A program made the translations under genes and the position numbers. A DNA stretch of 64,000 nucleotides from Flavobacterium sp. HBTb2-11-1 (GTDB lineage Bacteria; Bacteroidota; Bacteroidia; Flavobacteriales; Flavobacteriaceae), in contig NZ_WUMO01000004.1 of the NCBI RefSeq assembly GCF_009826975.1, positions 434,001 to 498,000 on the forward strand, read 5' to 3'. The notes beneath the pieces were generated by a model. It was not told the origin of the DNA and did not search any database. It worked only from the letters and a program-made list of their open reading frames with translations. This document shows, one piece after another, positions 53,801 through 62,783 of the stretch. Every line of letters begins with the position of its first letter. Within the stretch, counting starts at the first letter, position 1.

Positions 53801-54203
53801 CAGCAGTAAGTTTTCTTTTCTCAATTTTTTGGTAACCTGTTACCACAACCTCTTGAAGTTTTGCGGTTTCAGATGTTAAGTTAACAGTGTAATTTTTTTG
53901 AGCAGATAATTCCAAAGTATACGATTTGTACCCCATGAAAGTAACTCTTAGCGAAGTAACATTTTTTCCGATTTTCAAAGTGAATTTACCGTCGAAATCT
54001 GAAGTAGTTCCGATTGCTTCACTGTGAATAATACCTGCCATAGCAGTTTTGTTCGAAATAGAATTATTCTCAACGAAGACTGATGCACCTGGAATTGGTG
54101 ATAAGTCTGCTTCATCTTGAATGATACCCGTAATAGTTCGGGATTCCTGCGAATATCCTGCGATGGCCAGGAACAGCAGTAAGGCATGTAAAATTTTTGT
54201 CAT
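50865..54203 (-). CDS. SusC/RagA family TonB-dependent outer-membrane transporter
   Basis: 1112 residues. Signal peptide MTKILHALLLFLAIAGYSQ; a carboxypeptidase-like domain about 22-108; TonB plug about 120-245, with EVVVTGYQKIEKRKLTAAVSKI and the SusC signature PAKIRIRGTASLSGSQDPLWVLDGLPL; and a beta-barrel to the end, closing with a C-terminal Phe. The AAATAIYGARAANGVIVVTTKKG motif is typical. Pairs with SusD downstream and with the metalloprotease upstream (17 bases). Confidence 0.95.
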   Translation of the reverse strand: MTKILHALLLFLAIAGYSQESRTITGIIQDEADLSPIPGASVFVENNSISNKTAMAGIIHSEAIGTTSDFDGKFTLKIGKNVTSLRVTFMGYKSYTLELSAQKNYTVNLTSETAKLQEVVVTGYQKIEKRKLTAAVSKIDMSAIQQTGVSSIDQLLVGQIAGVAVSTPSGAPGAPAKIRIRGTASLSGSQDPLWVLDGLPLEGNDVPKNYDKDNIDVLNNYSIAGLNPDDIKDITILKDAAATAIYGARAANGVIVVTTKKGKAGKMVINFNTNTFITQRPDFDKLNLMNSNEKVDFELNMASRPDLTYRDTGGDIARILNGSNELAAYRAGGFSALSPETQQSINKLRNINTNWGNLLYQTAINTQHGLSLSGGGEKSDYYFSLGYYDEKGATIGTGFKRYNLTLKNNYQISDKFKVGIGIFGSENKTSSYITDTDGFTNPANYSRNVNPYLTPYNEDGSYKYDPDIAGYSDRYVPFNIIEERNNTSYDLKTRAIKALLDAEYKITKDLKVTSQLGLQLDNTLSEKFAGKETYYTRKQREKSRFFTNGNFIYYMPEGGINQNTNTDFFQYNLKTMVNYTKTLGEKHEIEAMVGNEIRRNYTTSIFSRAFGFDEKNLTSQQIIFPNTDTAKNKEWSTYNKSQNENAFASFYATAAYTYDKKYNIFGSVRYDGSDLFGVDPKYKYLPLWSTSASWTVSEEDFLKENLTLSNLRLRASYGLQGNIDKNTSPYVVGENKTTTILPGQTEPTIVVTSPPNDKLRWEKTTNTNVGMDLGLFNNRISIITDLYGRKSTDLIGLRAVPLENGYEYSNMNWAQVTNKGYEITLSTRNIDRPNFKWNTSINFSHNKSNVDRIEVRDSEFFPNREGLPVNAVFGFKTNGMDANGYPLFVNKKGETVNSQTFFGLYDPYADFFPGEIVQSNLSAAEFRDLFTYLGDRDPKFTGGITNTFKVSNFDFTVAASFNIKQTVTKTPPYNGTIVDRGQNYSRDIQNAWSPTNTSSNLPGINGKDTWTGDSYMNYLWYSGQNQIETNNYLDTWVSEMSYMRLSSMRLGYTFPKAFTDHINIQSIRLNVEARNLFVISSDYKGYFDPETYGNIYAQPVPKSFTVGCNVTF

Positions 54204-54219
54204 GTTTTTGGAATGTGTA

Positions 54220-56817
54220 TTAAAAGGTTGTATTATTTAGGGCTTTTTCGATTCGTTGGATCAAATCGCGGTAATGGTTTTGGGTAGACTGGTCTCCTGT
54301 ACTTTTTTTAGTTTTTAATAATTGAAGGATTTTATTTAGTTCTCCTTTTTTATCAGAAGTCACTTCTGTAACTCTTTTTAAAGAAGATTGATTAATATTT
54401 CTTGCCATATGAGCATAGTCTAAATAATTGCATAAATGAGGCATGTTTAAAGTCTGCTGAATGTCTAATGCTTTTTTTGCATCTGTTTTTTCAAATAATT
54501 TATTAGTCGAAACCACCAAAACATCTACATAATTCTTTTGCGTCATACGCTCTAGAATCGACAGTGATTTATTAGCAATAGTTCCTGCAAAAACACTTTG
54601 ATGCATTTTTTTAAACAAGTCATTTACGGTAAAAACAGGATCTTTAGTTTTGTTGCGCTGATATAATTCATTTTCAGTCATTCGAACCAAACGATCATCG
54701 CTAAATAAATCATACATGATACTATATTGCAATTCTCTCGAAAGTGTATACGGAGTATATTCGTATGGGCCAAGCGGAGAATCTTTCAACGGATTTGTTT
54801 TGTCCAGAATGTCATTAAAGAATAACCATTGCGGAATGGTAATCACATTTTTAGCTAAATAATCTGTTGCTCTTTTCTGCATTGCTGCAAGTACAGGTAT
54901 GTAACTTTGTTTGTTATCTCCATGAACGGTTGTGTTCAAATAAACACCTCCAATATTGTTCATTACATGTCGGTTGTACATTTGCCATTGACCAATAGTT
55001 CCGATATATAATTTTCCAGTTTCATAATACGACTGATCTTTTTCATAAGTCCAACTTAAAATATTATCTACAACACGTTTTAAGTTTTTTAGACCGTATT
55101 CGCTTGCTTTAACAGCATCATTTCCTAAATCTTCAGATTGCGAACGCGGATCTATTATATTTTCCTGCTGTTCTCCATAAAAATAAATGGGGTCATCTTG
55201 ATGTTTTGCAATTAAGGCGTTTAGTTTTGTTGTTTCGTTGTCGTTAGGCGAGTACCATCTGTAACCCCATTCAATAGCATATTTATCGTATTCTCCAATT
55301 TTCGGAGTAATAACTGTAACATTGTCTTCTGGCTGTGCTACATAATTGTAACGTGCATAATCCATAATTGATGGAGCAGTTCCGCCCATTTTTGCTGTAA
55401 ATTCTTTAGAACGCAACGATTCTACATCATAAGCAAAAGAAGAACCCATGTTATGTTTTAGACCAAAAGTATGACCCACTTCGTGAGACGAAACAAAACG
55501 AATTGCCTCTCCCATATGTTCGTCACTAAATTTATTTCCTCTAGCTTTAGGATCAATTGGCCCCGTCTGAATACGCATCCAGCTTTGAAGCGAAGTCATT
55601 ACATTATGCCACCAGATAATATCGGCTTCGATAATTTCACCGCTTCTTGGGTCAACCACAGATGGTCCCATTGCATTTGATTTTGGAGATGCAGCATACG
55701 TAATTACAGAATAGCGAACGTCATCAATGTCAAAATCTAAATCTTTTTCAGTAGGTTCTTTTGCAATAACAGCATTTTTAAATCCTGCTTTTTCAAAAGC
55801 TGCCTGCCAATCGCGTACTCCATCAATAATGTACTTTCTCCATTGTTTTGGAGTAGAAGGATCAATGTAATAAACGATTGGTTTTTTCGGCTCTACTAAT
55901 TCACCTTTTAAATATCGTTCTTCATCTTCTTTCTTTGGTTCCAAACGCCAGCGGGTAATCAATTCTTTTTCTAGCATTGCCTGCTGGGCATCGGCAAAAT
56001 ACCAATGCTTTTCAGTAAAAAAGCCAATTCGGTTATCAGAAAAACGAGGTTTCATTGGAGTTTTATCCAATAAAATAATATTGCTTGTTACGCCAAGGGT
56101 TACTGACAATGCAGGACCGCCTTCGCTTATAGAGGTTGTCAGTTGAGATTTGACAACAATATTTTTTGGGAAAGATTTTAAACTTTCAATATACGAAAGG
56201 TCAGATTTAACAGAACCTCCAAACCCAATACTGCTCAAAACATCATTGAAGCTTTTCTGTTTTCCGTCAAAAATCTTGTTTACTTTAATTATAACTGCTG
56301 ACGAATCGTTATTTTTTGTTTCGATATCAAAAACTTCAATAATAGATTCGGCAAAATTATTTTGAACCGATTGAGTAATTGCATCTTCTTTTGGTGAAGA
56401 AACCTTCGGTACATAAGATTTTACCCAGACTTTCTTTGCGATTGTATCTTTATAAAAGCTAATAATCTTATTTTCATAATTCATTCCTTTGTTTAATCCA
56501 GCTTCGTTGACTTGAAAAGGAACTTGAGATAATTTGTTTACAACCAGAAACTCTCTCTTAAATAAACTGTCTTGAATTTCAAAATAAACGTCAGTCTTAA
56601 CCTGAATGATATTGAAAAGTCCTTTTTTTACGGAACCTTTTTTTACTAGGTCGTCATATTTTTTACCTTTTTTAGAATCGGTAGTATCTTTTTTAATTTC
56701 TGTTGCTTCTTCTTTTCTGTCTTTCTTTTTCTTTTGAGATTGAACAGTAAGTGGCGATAATAATAATAGAAATATGCAAAATGTTATCAAATTATGCAGG
56801 AATGCCTTTTCCTTCAT
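54220..56817 (-). CDS. Secreted zinc metalloprotease, metzincin-type (DUF5117/DUF5118)
   Basis: 865 residues. Signal peptide to about 28 (LLLLSPLTVQSQ), then a Lys/Glu-rich linker. DUF5118-like about 45-95, DUF5117-like about 100-290, then the catalytic region with HEVGHTFGLKHNMG: His445, Glu446, His449 and His455 form HExxHxxGxxH, and SSFAYDVESLR... SIMDYARYNY carries the downstream Met-turn (IMDY). The family is common beside SusCD genes in Bacteroidota. Probably cuts proteins in the periplasm or at the surface for uptake by the adjacent transporter. Confidence 0.9.
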   Translation of the reverse strand: MKEKAFLHNLITFCIFLLLLSPLTVQSQKKKKDRKEEATEIKKDTTDSKKGKKYDDLVKKGSVKKGLFNIIQVKTDVYFEIQDSLFKREFLVVNKLSQVPFQVNEAGLNKGMNYENKIISFYKDTIAKKVWVKSYVPKVSSPKEDAITQSVQNNFAESIIEVFDIETKNNDSSAVIIKVNKIFDGKQKSFNDVLSSIGFGGSVKSDLSYIESLKSFPKNIVVKSQLTTSISEGGPALSVTLGVTSNIILLDKTPMKPRFSDNRIGFFTEKHWYFADAQQAMLEKELITRWRLEPKKEDEERYLKGELVEPKKPIVYYIDPSTPKQWRKYIIDGVRDWQAAFEKAGFKNAVIAKEPTEKDLDFDIDDVRYSVITYAASPKSNAMGPSVVDPRSGEIIEADIIWWHNVMTSLQSWMRIQTGPIDPKARGNKFSDEHMGEAIRFVSSHEVGHTFGLKHNMGSSFAYDVESLRSKEFTAKMGGTAPSIMDYARYNYVAQPEDNVTVITPKIGEYDKYAIEWGYRWYSPNDNETTKLNALIAKHQDDPIYFYGEQQENIIDPRSQSEDLGNDAVKASEYGLKNLKRVVDNILSWTYEKDQSYYETGKLYIGTIGQWQMYNRHVMNNIGGVYLNTTVHGDNKQSYIPVLAAMQKRATDYLAKNVITIPQWLFFNDILDKTNPLKDSPLGPYEYTPYTLSRELQYSIMYDLFSDDRLVRMTENELYQRNKTKDPVFTVNDLFKKMHQSVFAGTIANKSLSILERMTQKNYVDVLVVSTNKLFEKTDAKKALDIQQTLNMPHLCNYLDYAHMARNINQSSLKRVTEVTSDKKGELNKILQLLKTKKSTGDQSTQNHYRDLIQRIEKALNNTTF

Positions 56818-56903
56818 CAGATGTTAAGTTTAGGTTAATTTTGAGGCCGAAACTATTTTATTTTAGTTCAGGAAAAAAACAAAAAGGAGTGAGTGGCTTT
56901 TTT

Positions 56904-58475
56904 TTAGGAGTGAATGGATATTAATGGAAGAAAACAAATAAAATAGCCGTCTTTTTCTGATGTTTTAAAATCGGTTTTTGCGTAATAATGGTAAATGCTA
57001 TTCAGATAGTTTAACCCGAATTTTGTACTTGGTTCAGCATTCAATTTCTTTTGAAGATTGTTGCTGATTATTACCTGGTCTTCTTGAATCAGGATTTTAG
57101 TGGTAAGTGGACTTTCCTGAGTGGCTGTATTATGCTTAATAGCATTTTCGACCACAATCTGAAAAGCAAGATAGGGGATGTGTTTGTTTAAAGCGGCTTC
57201 GTTTTCAATTTCGATAGAAAAGAATAATTCTTCCTTAAAACGAGTCTGCTGTAAAAAGATATATTTTTCGATAAATAATAATTCGTCCTTCAAAAGAACA
57301 ATGTTCTTTTCTGGCGGATCAATTAAATAACGATAAATGCGAGATAGGTTTAAAGTAAATTTCTGCGCAACTTTAATATCGCTTCCAATTAACATATAAA
57401 GTGAATTGAGCGAATTAAACAAAAAATGCGGATTAATCTGCTCTTTTAATTGCTGTAGCTGAATGAGAGCTTTTTCTTTGATTATCTTTTCATTTTCAAC
57501 CAATAGCTTGTTTTTCTCTTTTATGACAATTCCTTTTTCTCTGTAAGCTCGTCTGTTGGCATAGGAGAAAAGATAAAAAATCAAAAGAAGCATTACAGTA
57601 GTAATCGAATAAATTAAAGTTGTATACTTTTTGATCAAAGTTACATTTTCATCTACATAAATTTTTGGAATGCTTACGCAGGCAAACCAATTTGAGTTTT
57701 TAATATTCATCTTTGTTGTAAAACGAACAACATCCATTTTTAAAAACTCAGACATGGTTGTCCTTTTTGAAAAATCTTCTTTTTTGCTGTAAATGGTATC
57801 AGAAGGGCTAAAAGAAGAAATTTTAAAAATATTCTTTCCAAGAAAAGCAATTTCTGGATGGTAAACACAGGTTCCTTTTTTATCAAAAATAAAAGCATAG
57901 TTGGAAGCCGTTTTATCTATTTTAGAAATATAACTATGAAGCAATCTTAGATTAATATCATAACCGTATTTTATGGTGGTGTTGTTTTTTGATACTAACT
58001 CGAAATAAATGCGCCAAATCCATTCTTTTCCTTGTGGAAGAACTAAACTGAGATCTTTTGCATTTTTATTTTGGAGAACAAATTCTTTTACATCATTTTT
58101 GATTTCGTCTGAAATAAAATTGTTTCCATAATGAATAGCATTGTCATTAATTTGAAACCAGTTGTTTACAACCAGTTTATTATTTGCTTGAAGCGAAGAC
58201 AAAAGCTGTAAATTATTGTCAAGATTTACCGAACTGCTTGTTTTTAAAACGTGTTCAATTCTTTTTTCCTGTTCCCAAAACTTTGAAAATTCCTCAGACA
58301 AGAATTCCTGCTTTTTAAAGAAATTACGTGTTGCCAGATCATCATTCGATTTTTCGGTCAGATCTGTAATTAGATTACTCAGAATATAAACCGATGCAAC
58401 AGTAACCAGAATGGAGACAATAACGTATATTAAAAAAGCACGTCTAGAAGTAATATTTTTTAATCTAAATTTCAA
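56904..58475 (-). CDS. LytS-type sensor histidine kinase
   Basis: 523 residues. One membrane helix at about 13-35, an extracytoplasmic sensor about 36-285 (YNFIFDKKGTCVYHPEIAFLGKN-like PDC/Cache segment), a second helix about 290-312, then HisK: KEQINPHFLFNSLNSLYML with phospho-His350, and a HATPase with VVENAIKHN and FGLNYLNSIYHYY. Partner of a LytTR regulator, of which the one at 47450 is the only candidate here. Starts 16 bases after the ABC exporter stop; 86 bases before the metalloprotease start. Confidence 0.9.
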   Translation of the reverse strand: MKFRLKNITSRRAFLIYVIVSILVTVASVYILSNLITDLTEKSNDDLATRNFFKKQEFLSEEFSKFWEQEKRIEHVLKTSSSVNLDNNLQLLSSLQANNKLVVNNWFQINDNAIHYGNNFISDEIKNDVKEFVLQNKNAKDLSLVLPQGKEWIWRIYFELVSKNNTTIKYGYDINLRLLHSYISKIDKTASNYAFIFDKKGTCVYHPEIAFLGKNIFKISSFSPSDTIYSKKEDFSKRTTMSEFLKMDVVRFTTKMNIKNSNWFACVSIPKIYVDENVTLIKKYTTLIYSITTVMLLLIFYLFSYANRRAYREKGIVIKEKNKLLVENEKIIKEKALIQLQQLKEQINPHFLFNSLNSLYMLIGSDIKVAQKFTLNLSRIYRYLIDPPEKNIVLLKDELLFIEKYIFLQQTRFKEELFFSIEIENEAALNKHIPYLAFQIVVENAIKHNTATQESPLTTKILIQEDQVIISNNLQKKLNAEPSTKFGLNYLNSIYHYYAKTDFKTSEKDGYFICFLPLISIHS

Positions 58476-58491
58476 AGAATACCATTATGAC

Positions 58492-60246
58492 TTAGTTCGC
58501 CACAGCAAACTGCGAGTCATATAAATTTTTATAGTAACCATCAGTTTTAAGTAATAATTCCTGATGCGTTCCTTGTTCAACAATCAATCCCTTATCCATC
58601 ACCACAATTTTATCTGCATTTACAATTGTTGCTAGTCTATGTGCAATAATAATAGAAGTTCTTCCTTTTGTGATCGTCTCCGTTGCACGCTGAATCATTT
58701 CTTCTGAATACGTATCGATAGAAGAAGTGGCTTCATCCAAAATCAAAATACTCGGATTACTCACATACGAACGTAAAAAAGCAATAAGCTGGCGCTGACC
58801 AGAAGAAAGCATGACACCTCGCTCTTTTACATCAAAATCATAATTATCTGGAAGATTCATAATAAAATCATGAACACCAATTTTCTTTGCCGCATCAATT
58901 ACCTTATCTCTAGTAATTGCTGGATTATGCAAGGTAATATTATTATAAATCGTATCGGCAAACAAAAATACATCTTGCAAAACGACTGCAATTTGTTTTC
59001 TTAAAGAAGCCAAAGTATAATTTTCAATATTTTCTCCGTCAATGCAGATTGTACCGCTGTTGATTTCGTAAAAGCGATTCAATAAATTAATGATAGTCGA
59101 TTTTCCGGCGCCCGTTGAACCTACAATAGCTACAGTCTGTCCAGATGAAACCGACAAATCAATTCCTTTTATAACTTCTTCTTCGGGAATATAGCTAAAA
59201 CGAACATCCTTAAATTCGATGCTTCCGTTAAAAACAGGCGCTTCAATCGTTCCTGTATCCTGAATATGATCTTGCGTATCGATAATATCAAAAACACGAT
59301 TGGCTGCAATCATTCCTAATTGCATCTCATTAAATTTATCCGCAATTTGTCTTAACGGATTAAATAGCATTCCGATAAACATCGTGTAAGAGAATAAATC
59401 TCCAAAAGTTGTAAAATGATCTCCGTTCAAAATTCTAAAACCGCCATAAACCACAACCAAACCTAAAGTAATAGACGAAATAATATCGGCGATAGGGAAG
59501 AAGATGGAGTTGTACAATATCGTCTTAATCCAGGCAACTCTATGTTTGTTATTGATTTCTTTAAAATTTTCGGCTTCGATTTTTTCGCGGTTAAAAAGCT
59601 GCACGATTTTCATTCCCGTTACGCGTTCCTGTACAAACGAGTTCATGTTGGCAATCTGAGTTCGCACTTCTTCAAAAGCCACTTGCATTTTGCGTTGAAA
59701 AATTCTAGTTACATAAACCAAAATTGGCATCGCAATTACGACAATCCAAGTCAGTTTCCAGTTCATGTAAAACATAAAAATCAAAACTACAACCATTTTC
59801 ATCAAGTCGCTTATAATCATAAACAAACCTTGACTGAAAATACGAGCAATCGATTCAATATCCGAAACAGCACGGGTCACCAATTGTCCAACCGGAACCA
59901 AATCAAAATATTTCATCCTAAAACTCAGAATATGCTGAAAAAGTTTGGTTCTAATATCTTTTACAATGTCTTGACCGAGCCAGTTTGCCCAATACACAAA
60001 GTAAAACTGAGAAAAAACCTCCATAAGCAAAACCACTCCCATCAAAATGATGTACAGCAGCAATCCCATTTTATCATGAGTTTTGATGTAACCGTCGACT
60101 GTTTCTTTAAGTAAATAAGGACGAAGCGCGGCAAAAATAGACAGCGAAATGGCAAAAATAATTACGCCGTAATAACGCCATTTATAAGGGCGGGTATATT
60201 TTAAAATTCGTTTGAATAATCCTGTGTCGAATGCTTTTGCTTTCAT
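58492..60246 (-). CDS. ABC exporter, ATP-binding/permease fusion (MsbA-like)
   Basis: 584 residues. Six membrane helices in about 20-310, then the ATPase: Walker A GSTGAGKST, signature LSSGQRQLI, Walker B ILILDEATSSID, and switch AHRLAT. A half-transporter acting as homodimer (or with an unlinked partner). Lipid, drug or peptide substrate cannot be told from sequence. It shares a reverse run with the kinase and protease, and a 19-bp inverted repeat separates it from truA. Confidence 0.93.
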   Translation of the reverse strand: MKAKAFDTGLFKRILKYTRPYKWRYYGVIIFAISLSIFAALRPYLLKETVDGYIKTHDKMGLLLYIILMGVVLLMEVFSQFYFVYWANWLGQDIVKDIRTKLFQHILSFRMKYFDLVPVGQLVTRAVSDIESIARIFSQGLFMIISDLMKMVVVLIFMFYMNWKLTWIVVIAMPILVYVTRIFQRKMQVAFEEVRTQIANMNSFVQERVTGMKIVQLFNREKIEAENFKEINNKHRVAWIKTILYNSIFFPIADIISSITLGLVVVYGGFRILNGDHFTTFGDLFSYTMFIGMLFNPLRQIADKFNEMQLGMIAANRVFDIIDTQDHIQDTGTIEAPVFNGSIEFKDVRFSYIPEEEVIKGIDLSVSSGQTVAIVGSTGAGKSTIINLLNRFYEINSGTICIDGENIENYTLASLRKQIAVVLQDVFLFADTIYNNITLHNPAITRDKVIDAAKKIGVHDFIMNLPDNYDFDVKERGVMLSSGQRQLIAFLRSYVSNPSILILDEATSSIDTYSEEMIQRATETITKGRTSIIIAHRLATIVNADKIVVMDKGLIVEQGTHQELLLKTDGYYKNLYDSQFAVAN

Positions 60247-60263
60247 TTATTTTTTTTATGCTT

Positions 60264-60348
60264 TAAGCTTTAGGCTTTAGGCCGTAAGCTATTAGCTGTA
60301 AGCAACTAGGGATAAGCTTAAAGCTTATTGCCTAAAGCCTAAAGCTTA
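60264..60348. repeat. Inverted repeat TAAGCTTTAGGCTTTAGGC spanning the truA stop
   Basis: Perfect 19-bp arms at 60264-60282 and 60330-60348, with decayed inner copies (GTAAGCTATTAGCTGTAAGC, GATAAGCTTAAAGC). The right arm contains the truA stop codon (60346-60348), so the hairpin forms the very end of truA. Confidence 0.9.
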
Positions 60349-61080
60349 TAAATAATCGTAATAAATATTGGTTAAATATAAACCGTGTGCTGGGACAGAA
60401 AACCCTGCTTTTTCTCTGTTTTTGCTGGCAATAATATTTTCAAAATCCTCCAGCGTAATTTTGTGTAAACCTATATTAATTAAAGTTCCCACAATGGAGC
60501 GAACCATATTTCTTAAAAACCGATTTGCCGAAATGGTAAAAATCAGTTTTCCGTTTTCTTGTTTCCAGAACGCCTCAAAAATCGTGCAATCAAATGTGTT
60601 GACATCAGTATTAACTTTTGAAAAACACTGAAAATCGGTATGCTTCAATAATAATTGTGCCGCATCATTCATTAAATCCACATCAAGTTTCTGCGTTACA
60701 TACCAGCTCAATTCCTGTAAAAACGGATTCTTAACCGTATTGATATGATATTCATACGTTCGTTTAGTTGCGTCAAATCGGCAATGGGCATCATCGTGAA
60801 CTGGTAAAATATCAAAAATCGCAATGTCTTTTGGTAAATACGAATTCAGTTTATAAACCAAAACCGGAATGTCTAAAGCCTTTTCTGTGTCAAAATGCCC
60901 GTACATTTCACTCGCATGAACACCAGTATCTGTTCTTCCAGCGCCCATAATGCTGATAGTTTCATTTAATAAAACTGAAAAAGCCTTATTTAAAGTTTCC
61001 TGAACTGAAGAAGCATTTGGCTGAATCTGCCAGCCATGATAATGTGTTCCGTTGTAAGCGAATTGAATAAAATATCTCAC
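60346..61080 (-). CDS. truA: tRNA pseudouridine(38-40) synthase
   Basis: Modifies uridines 38-40 of the anticodon stem. 244 residues, normal length: MRYFIQFAYNGTHYHGWQIQPN, the catalytic Asp in MGAGRTDTGVHASEM, KRTYEYHI, FSKVNTDVNTFDC, ISANRFLRNMVRSIVGTLINIG. Its 3' end carries a large inverted repeat. Confidence 0.96.
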   Translation of the reverse strand: MRYFIQFAYNGTHYHGWQIQPNASSVQETLNKAFSVLLNETISIMGAGRTDTGVHASEMYGHFDTEKALDIPVLVYKLNSYLPKDIAIFDILPVHDDAHCRFDATKRTYEYHINTVKNPFLQELSWYVTQKLDVDLMNDAAQLLLKHTDFQCFSKVNTDVNTFDCTIFEAFWKQENGKLIFTISANRFLRNMVRSIVGTLINIGLHKITLEDFENIIASKNREKAGFSVPAHGLYLTNIYYDYL

Positions 61081-61124
61081 TGTTGAGGTTCAAAGGTTCA
61101 AAGGCACAAAGGTATGAAAAAAAG

Positions 61125-61352
61125 CTTCTAAGATGCTAAGGTGCTAAGGTGCTAAGTTTTTTCTTTTTTTTAGTGAAAAAGTTGCAAAGGTTCAGAGTTA
61201 CAAAGGTTTTTTTGTAATTTCTATCTGTAAAGACTGCAGTGCGTCTTTCGTTCTGTTTTAAAATTTAGTTATTGAGTAATCTGACGTTAGACACACCACA
61301 GTACGTCTCTCCAGAAAAAAACTTAGTATCTTAGCATCTCAGAATCTTAGCC
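61125..61352. repeat. Degenerate inverted repeats between truA and the phosphoesterase gene
   Basis: TTCTAAGATGCTAAGGTGCTAAG (left) opposes CTTAGTATCTTAGCATCTCAGAATCTTAG (right); GGTTCAAAGGTTCAAAGG and AGACACACCACAGTACGTCTC words also occur. No gene in the 282-base gap. Confidence 0.65.
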
Positions 61353-61362
61353 TCTTAAAAAA

Positions 61363-61857
61363 ATGACCAAAATTCTCTTACTTTCCGATACTCACAGTCA
61401 CATCGATGATACAATTTTAAAATATGTTGCTCAAGCCGATGAAGTCTGGCATGCTGGAGATATTGGAGATCTGAGTGTTACGGATACTATAAAAAAGCTA
61501 AAACCACTAAGAGCAGTTTATGGAAATATTGACGATGCGAAAGCTAGGTTAGAATTTCCATTAAATAACCGTTTTTCATGTGAAAATGTATCGGTTTGGA
61601 TTACGCACATTGGAGGTTATCCTGGGAAATACAATCAGAATGTTAGGGAAGAACTAGCGCTGAATCCTCCAAAATTATTTATCTGTGGGCATTCGCATAT
61701 TCTGAAAGTCATGTTTGATAAAAAGAACAATTTATTGCATATGAATCCGGGTGCGGCTGGAAAAAGCGGTTTTCATAAAGTAAGAACCATGCTTCGATTT
61801 GTAATTGACGATGATAAAATAAAAGATTTAGAGATTATTGAGATAGGAGCCAAGTAA
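61363..61857 (+). CDS. YfcE-family metallophosphoesterase
   Basis: 164 residues. LLLSDTHSHID, VWHAGDIGD, AVYGNIDD and FICGHSHIL are the five-motif calcineurin-like metal site. Acts on phosphodiesters such as cyclic nucleotides or RNA ends. It converges with the two-component kinase gene, whose stop is at 61858, the very next base. Confidence 0.88.
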   Translation: MTKILLLSDTHSHIDDTILKYVAQADEVWHAGDIGDLSVTDTIKKLKPLRAVYGNIDDAKARLEFPLNNRFSCENVSVWITHIGGYPGKYNQNVREELALNPPKLFICGHSHILKVMFDKKNNLLHMNPGAAGKSGFHKVRTMLRFVIDDDKIKDLEIIEIGAK

Positions 61858-62772
61858 TTAATGTGGTAGCGGAATCTGAATTTTTATTTTAGTTCCCTGA
61901 TTTTCTTTTGAAACAATTGATAATGAACCTTTGTATTTTTTAATTCTGGCCCTAATTCTGTTTAAACCAAAACCTTCAGCGTCTTTTAATTTTTGAGTTT
62001 TAAAGCCAATTCCGTCATCATAGATACGTAAGACCAATTGATTTTCTTTTTCCGTAAGAGAAAGTTTTGCTTTTTTGGCATTACTATGTTTTGTAATGTT
62101 GCTGAATAATTCGCTGACAATAAAATAAATTTTCATTTCAAATTTCTCAGCATATCTTCTGCTGGTTGGAATAAAACTCGAAAATTCAAATTCAATAGCA
62201 GAATTGGAGTTTTTTTCGCATAAATCTTCTAAAGAATATATCAGTCCAAAACGCACCAAAAGTGATGGAACAAGATCATGAGACATATCTCTTAAAAGTT
62301 CATGAGCTTCAGATAAAATAGCTTTTGCCTTTTGTATTTCATTAGATTTTATATCGTTCTGAGCTGTAAATGTATTTAAATGCAATCCAGCTGAGGATAA
62401 TAACGAATTGATATTGTCATGCAGAAAAGAAGCAATTTTCTTGTGTTCTGCTTCTTGAGAATCAATGCCAGAATTGATGATATCTAGAAGAATTTTCTGT
62501 TTGGTGTCTTTTCGTTTTATTTTTTGCTTAAGCTTATTGTTTTGGTATAGGAAATAAAACAAAAGAAAAATGATAACGGTAAGTATAATAGATAAGCTAA
62601 CGATTTTCTTATTTCGCAACTGTTCCGATTTGCTAACAGGCTTAATTGTTGTTTTATTATCAACTTGAGTTTGAAGAGTCTTTGCATTTGCAATATCTTT
62701 TGGCTGTGCAAGACTAGTTGCTTTAACAGCAAAAAATAATAGCAAAGAGATTAAAAAACGAAAAACAGACAT
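61858..62772 (-). CDS. NarL-type sensor histidine kinase
   Basis: 304 residues. Signal-like N-terminus (MSVFRFLISLLLFFAVKATSLAQ), a short periplasmic part, a membrane helix at about 56-78, a HisKA_3 domain with phospho-His118 in IASFLHDNINSLLSSAG, and HATPase with FSNITKHSNAKKAKL and DDGIGF, GFGLNRIRARI. Partner of the LuxR regulator 11 bases upstream. The sensor is very small, so an accessory protein may carry the signal. Confidence 0.9.
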   Translation of the reverse strand: MSVFRFLISLLLFFAVKATSLAQPKDIANAKTLQTQVDNKTTIKPVSKSEQLRNKKIVSLSIILTVIIFLLFYFLYQNNKLKQKIKRKDTKQKILLDIINSGIDSQEAEHKKIASFLHDNINSLLSSAGLHLNTFTAQNDIKSNEIQKAKAILSEAHELLRDMSHDLVPSLLVRFGLIYSLEDLCEKNSNSAIEFEFSSFIPTSRRYAEKFEMKIYFIVSELFSNITKHSNAKKAKLSLTEKENQLVLRIYDDGIGFKTQKLKDAEGFGLNRIRARIKKYKGSLSIVSKENQGTKIKIQIPLPH

Positions 62773-62783
62773 AAAAGCAATTG

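Noticed and set aside
59542..60114. 190-codon forward frame opposite the ABC exporter
   Set aside because: It is rich in His, Asn and Phe with no domain, and lies wholly antisense to a clear transporter gene.
58492..60246. Bacteriocin exporter with peptidase domain
   Set aside because: There is no N-terminal C39 peptidase domain, and no double-glycine leader peptide gene was found nearby.
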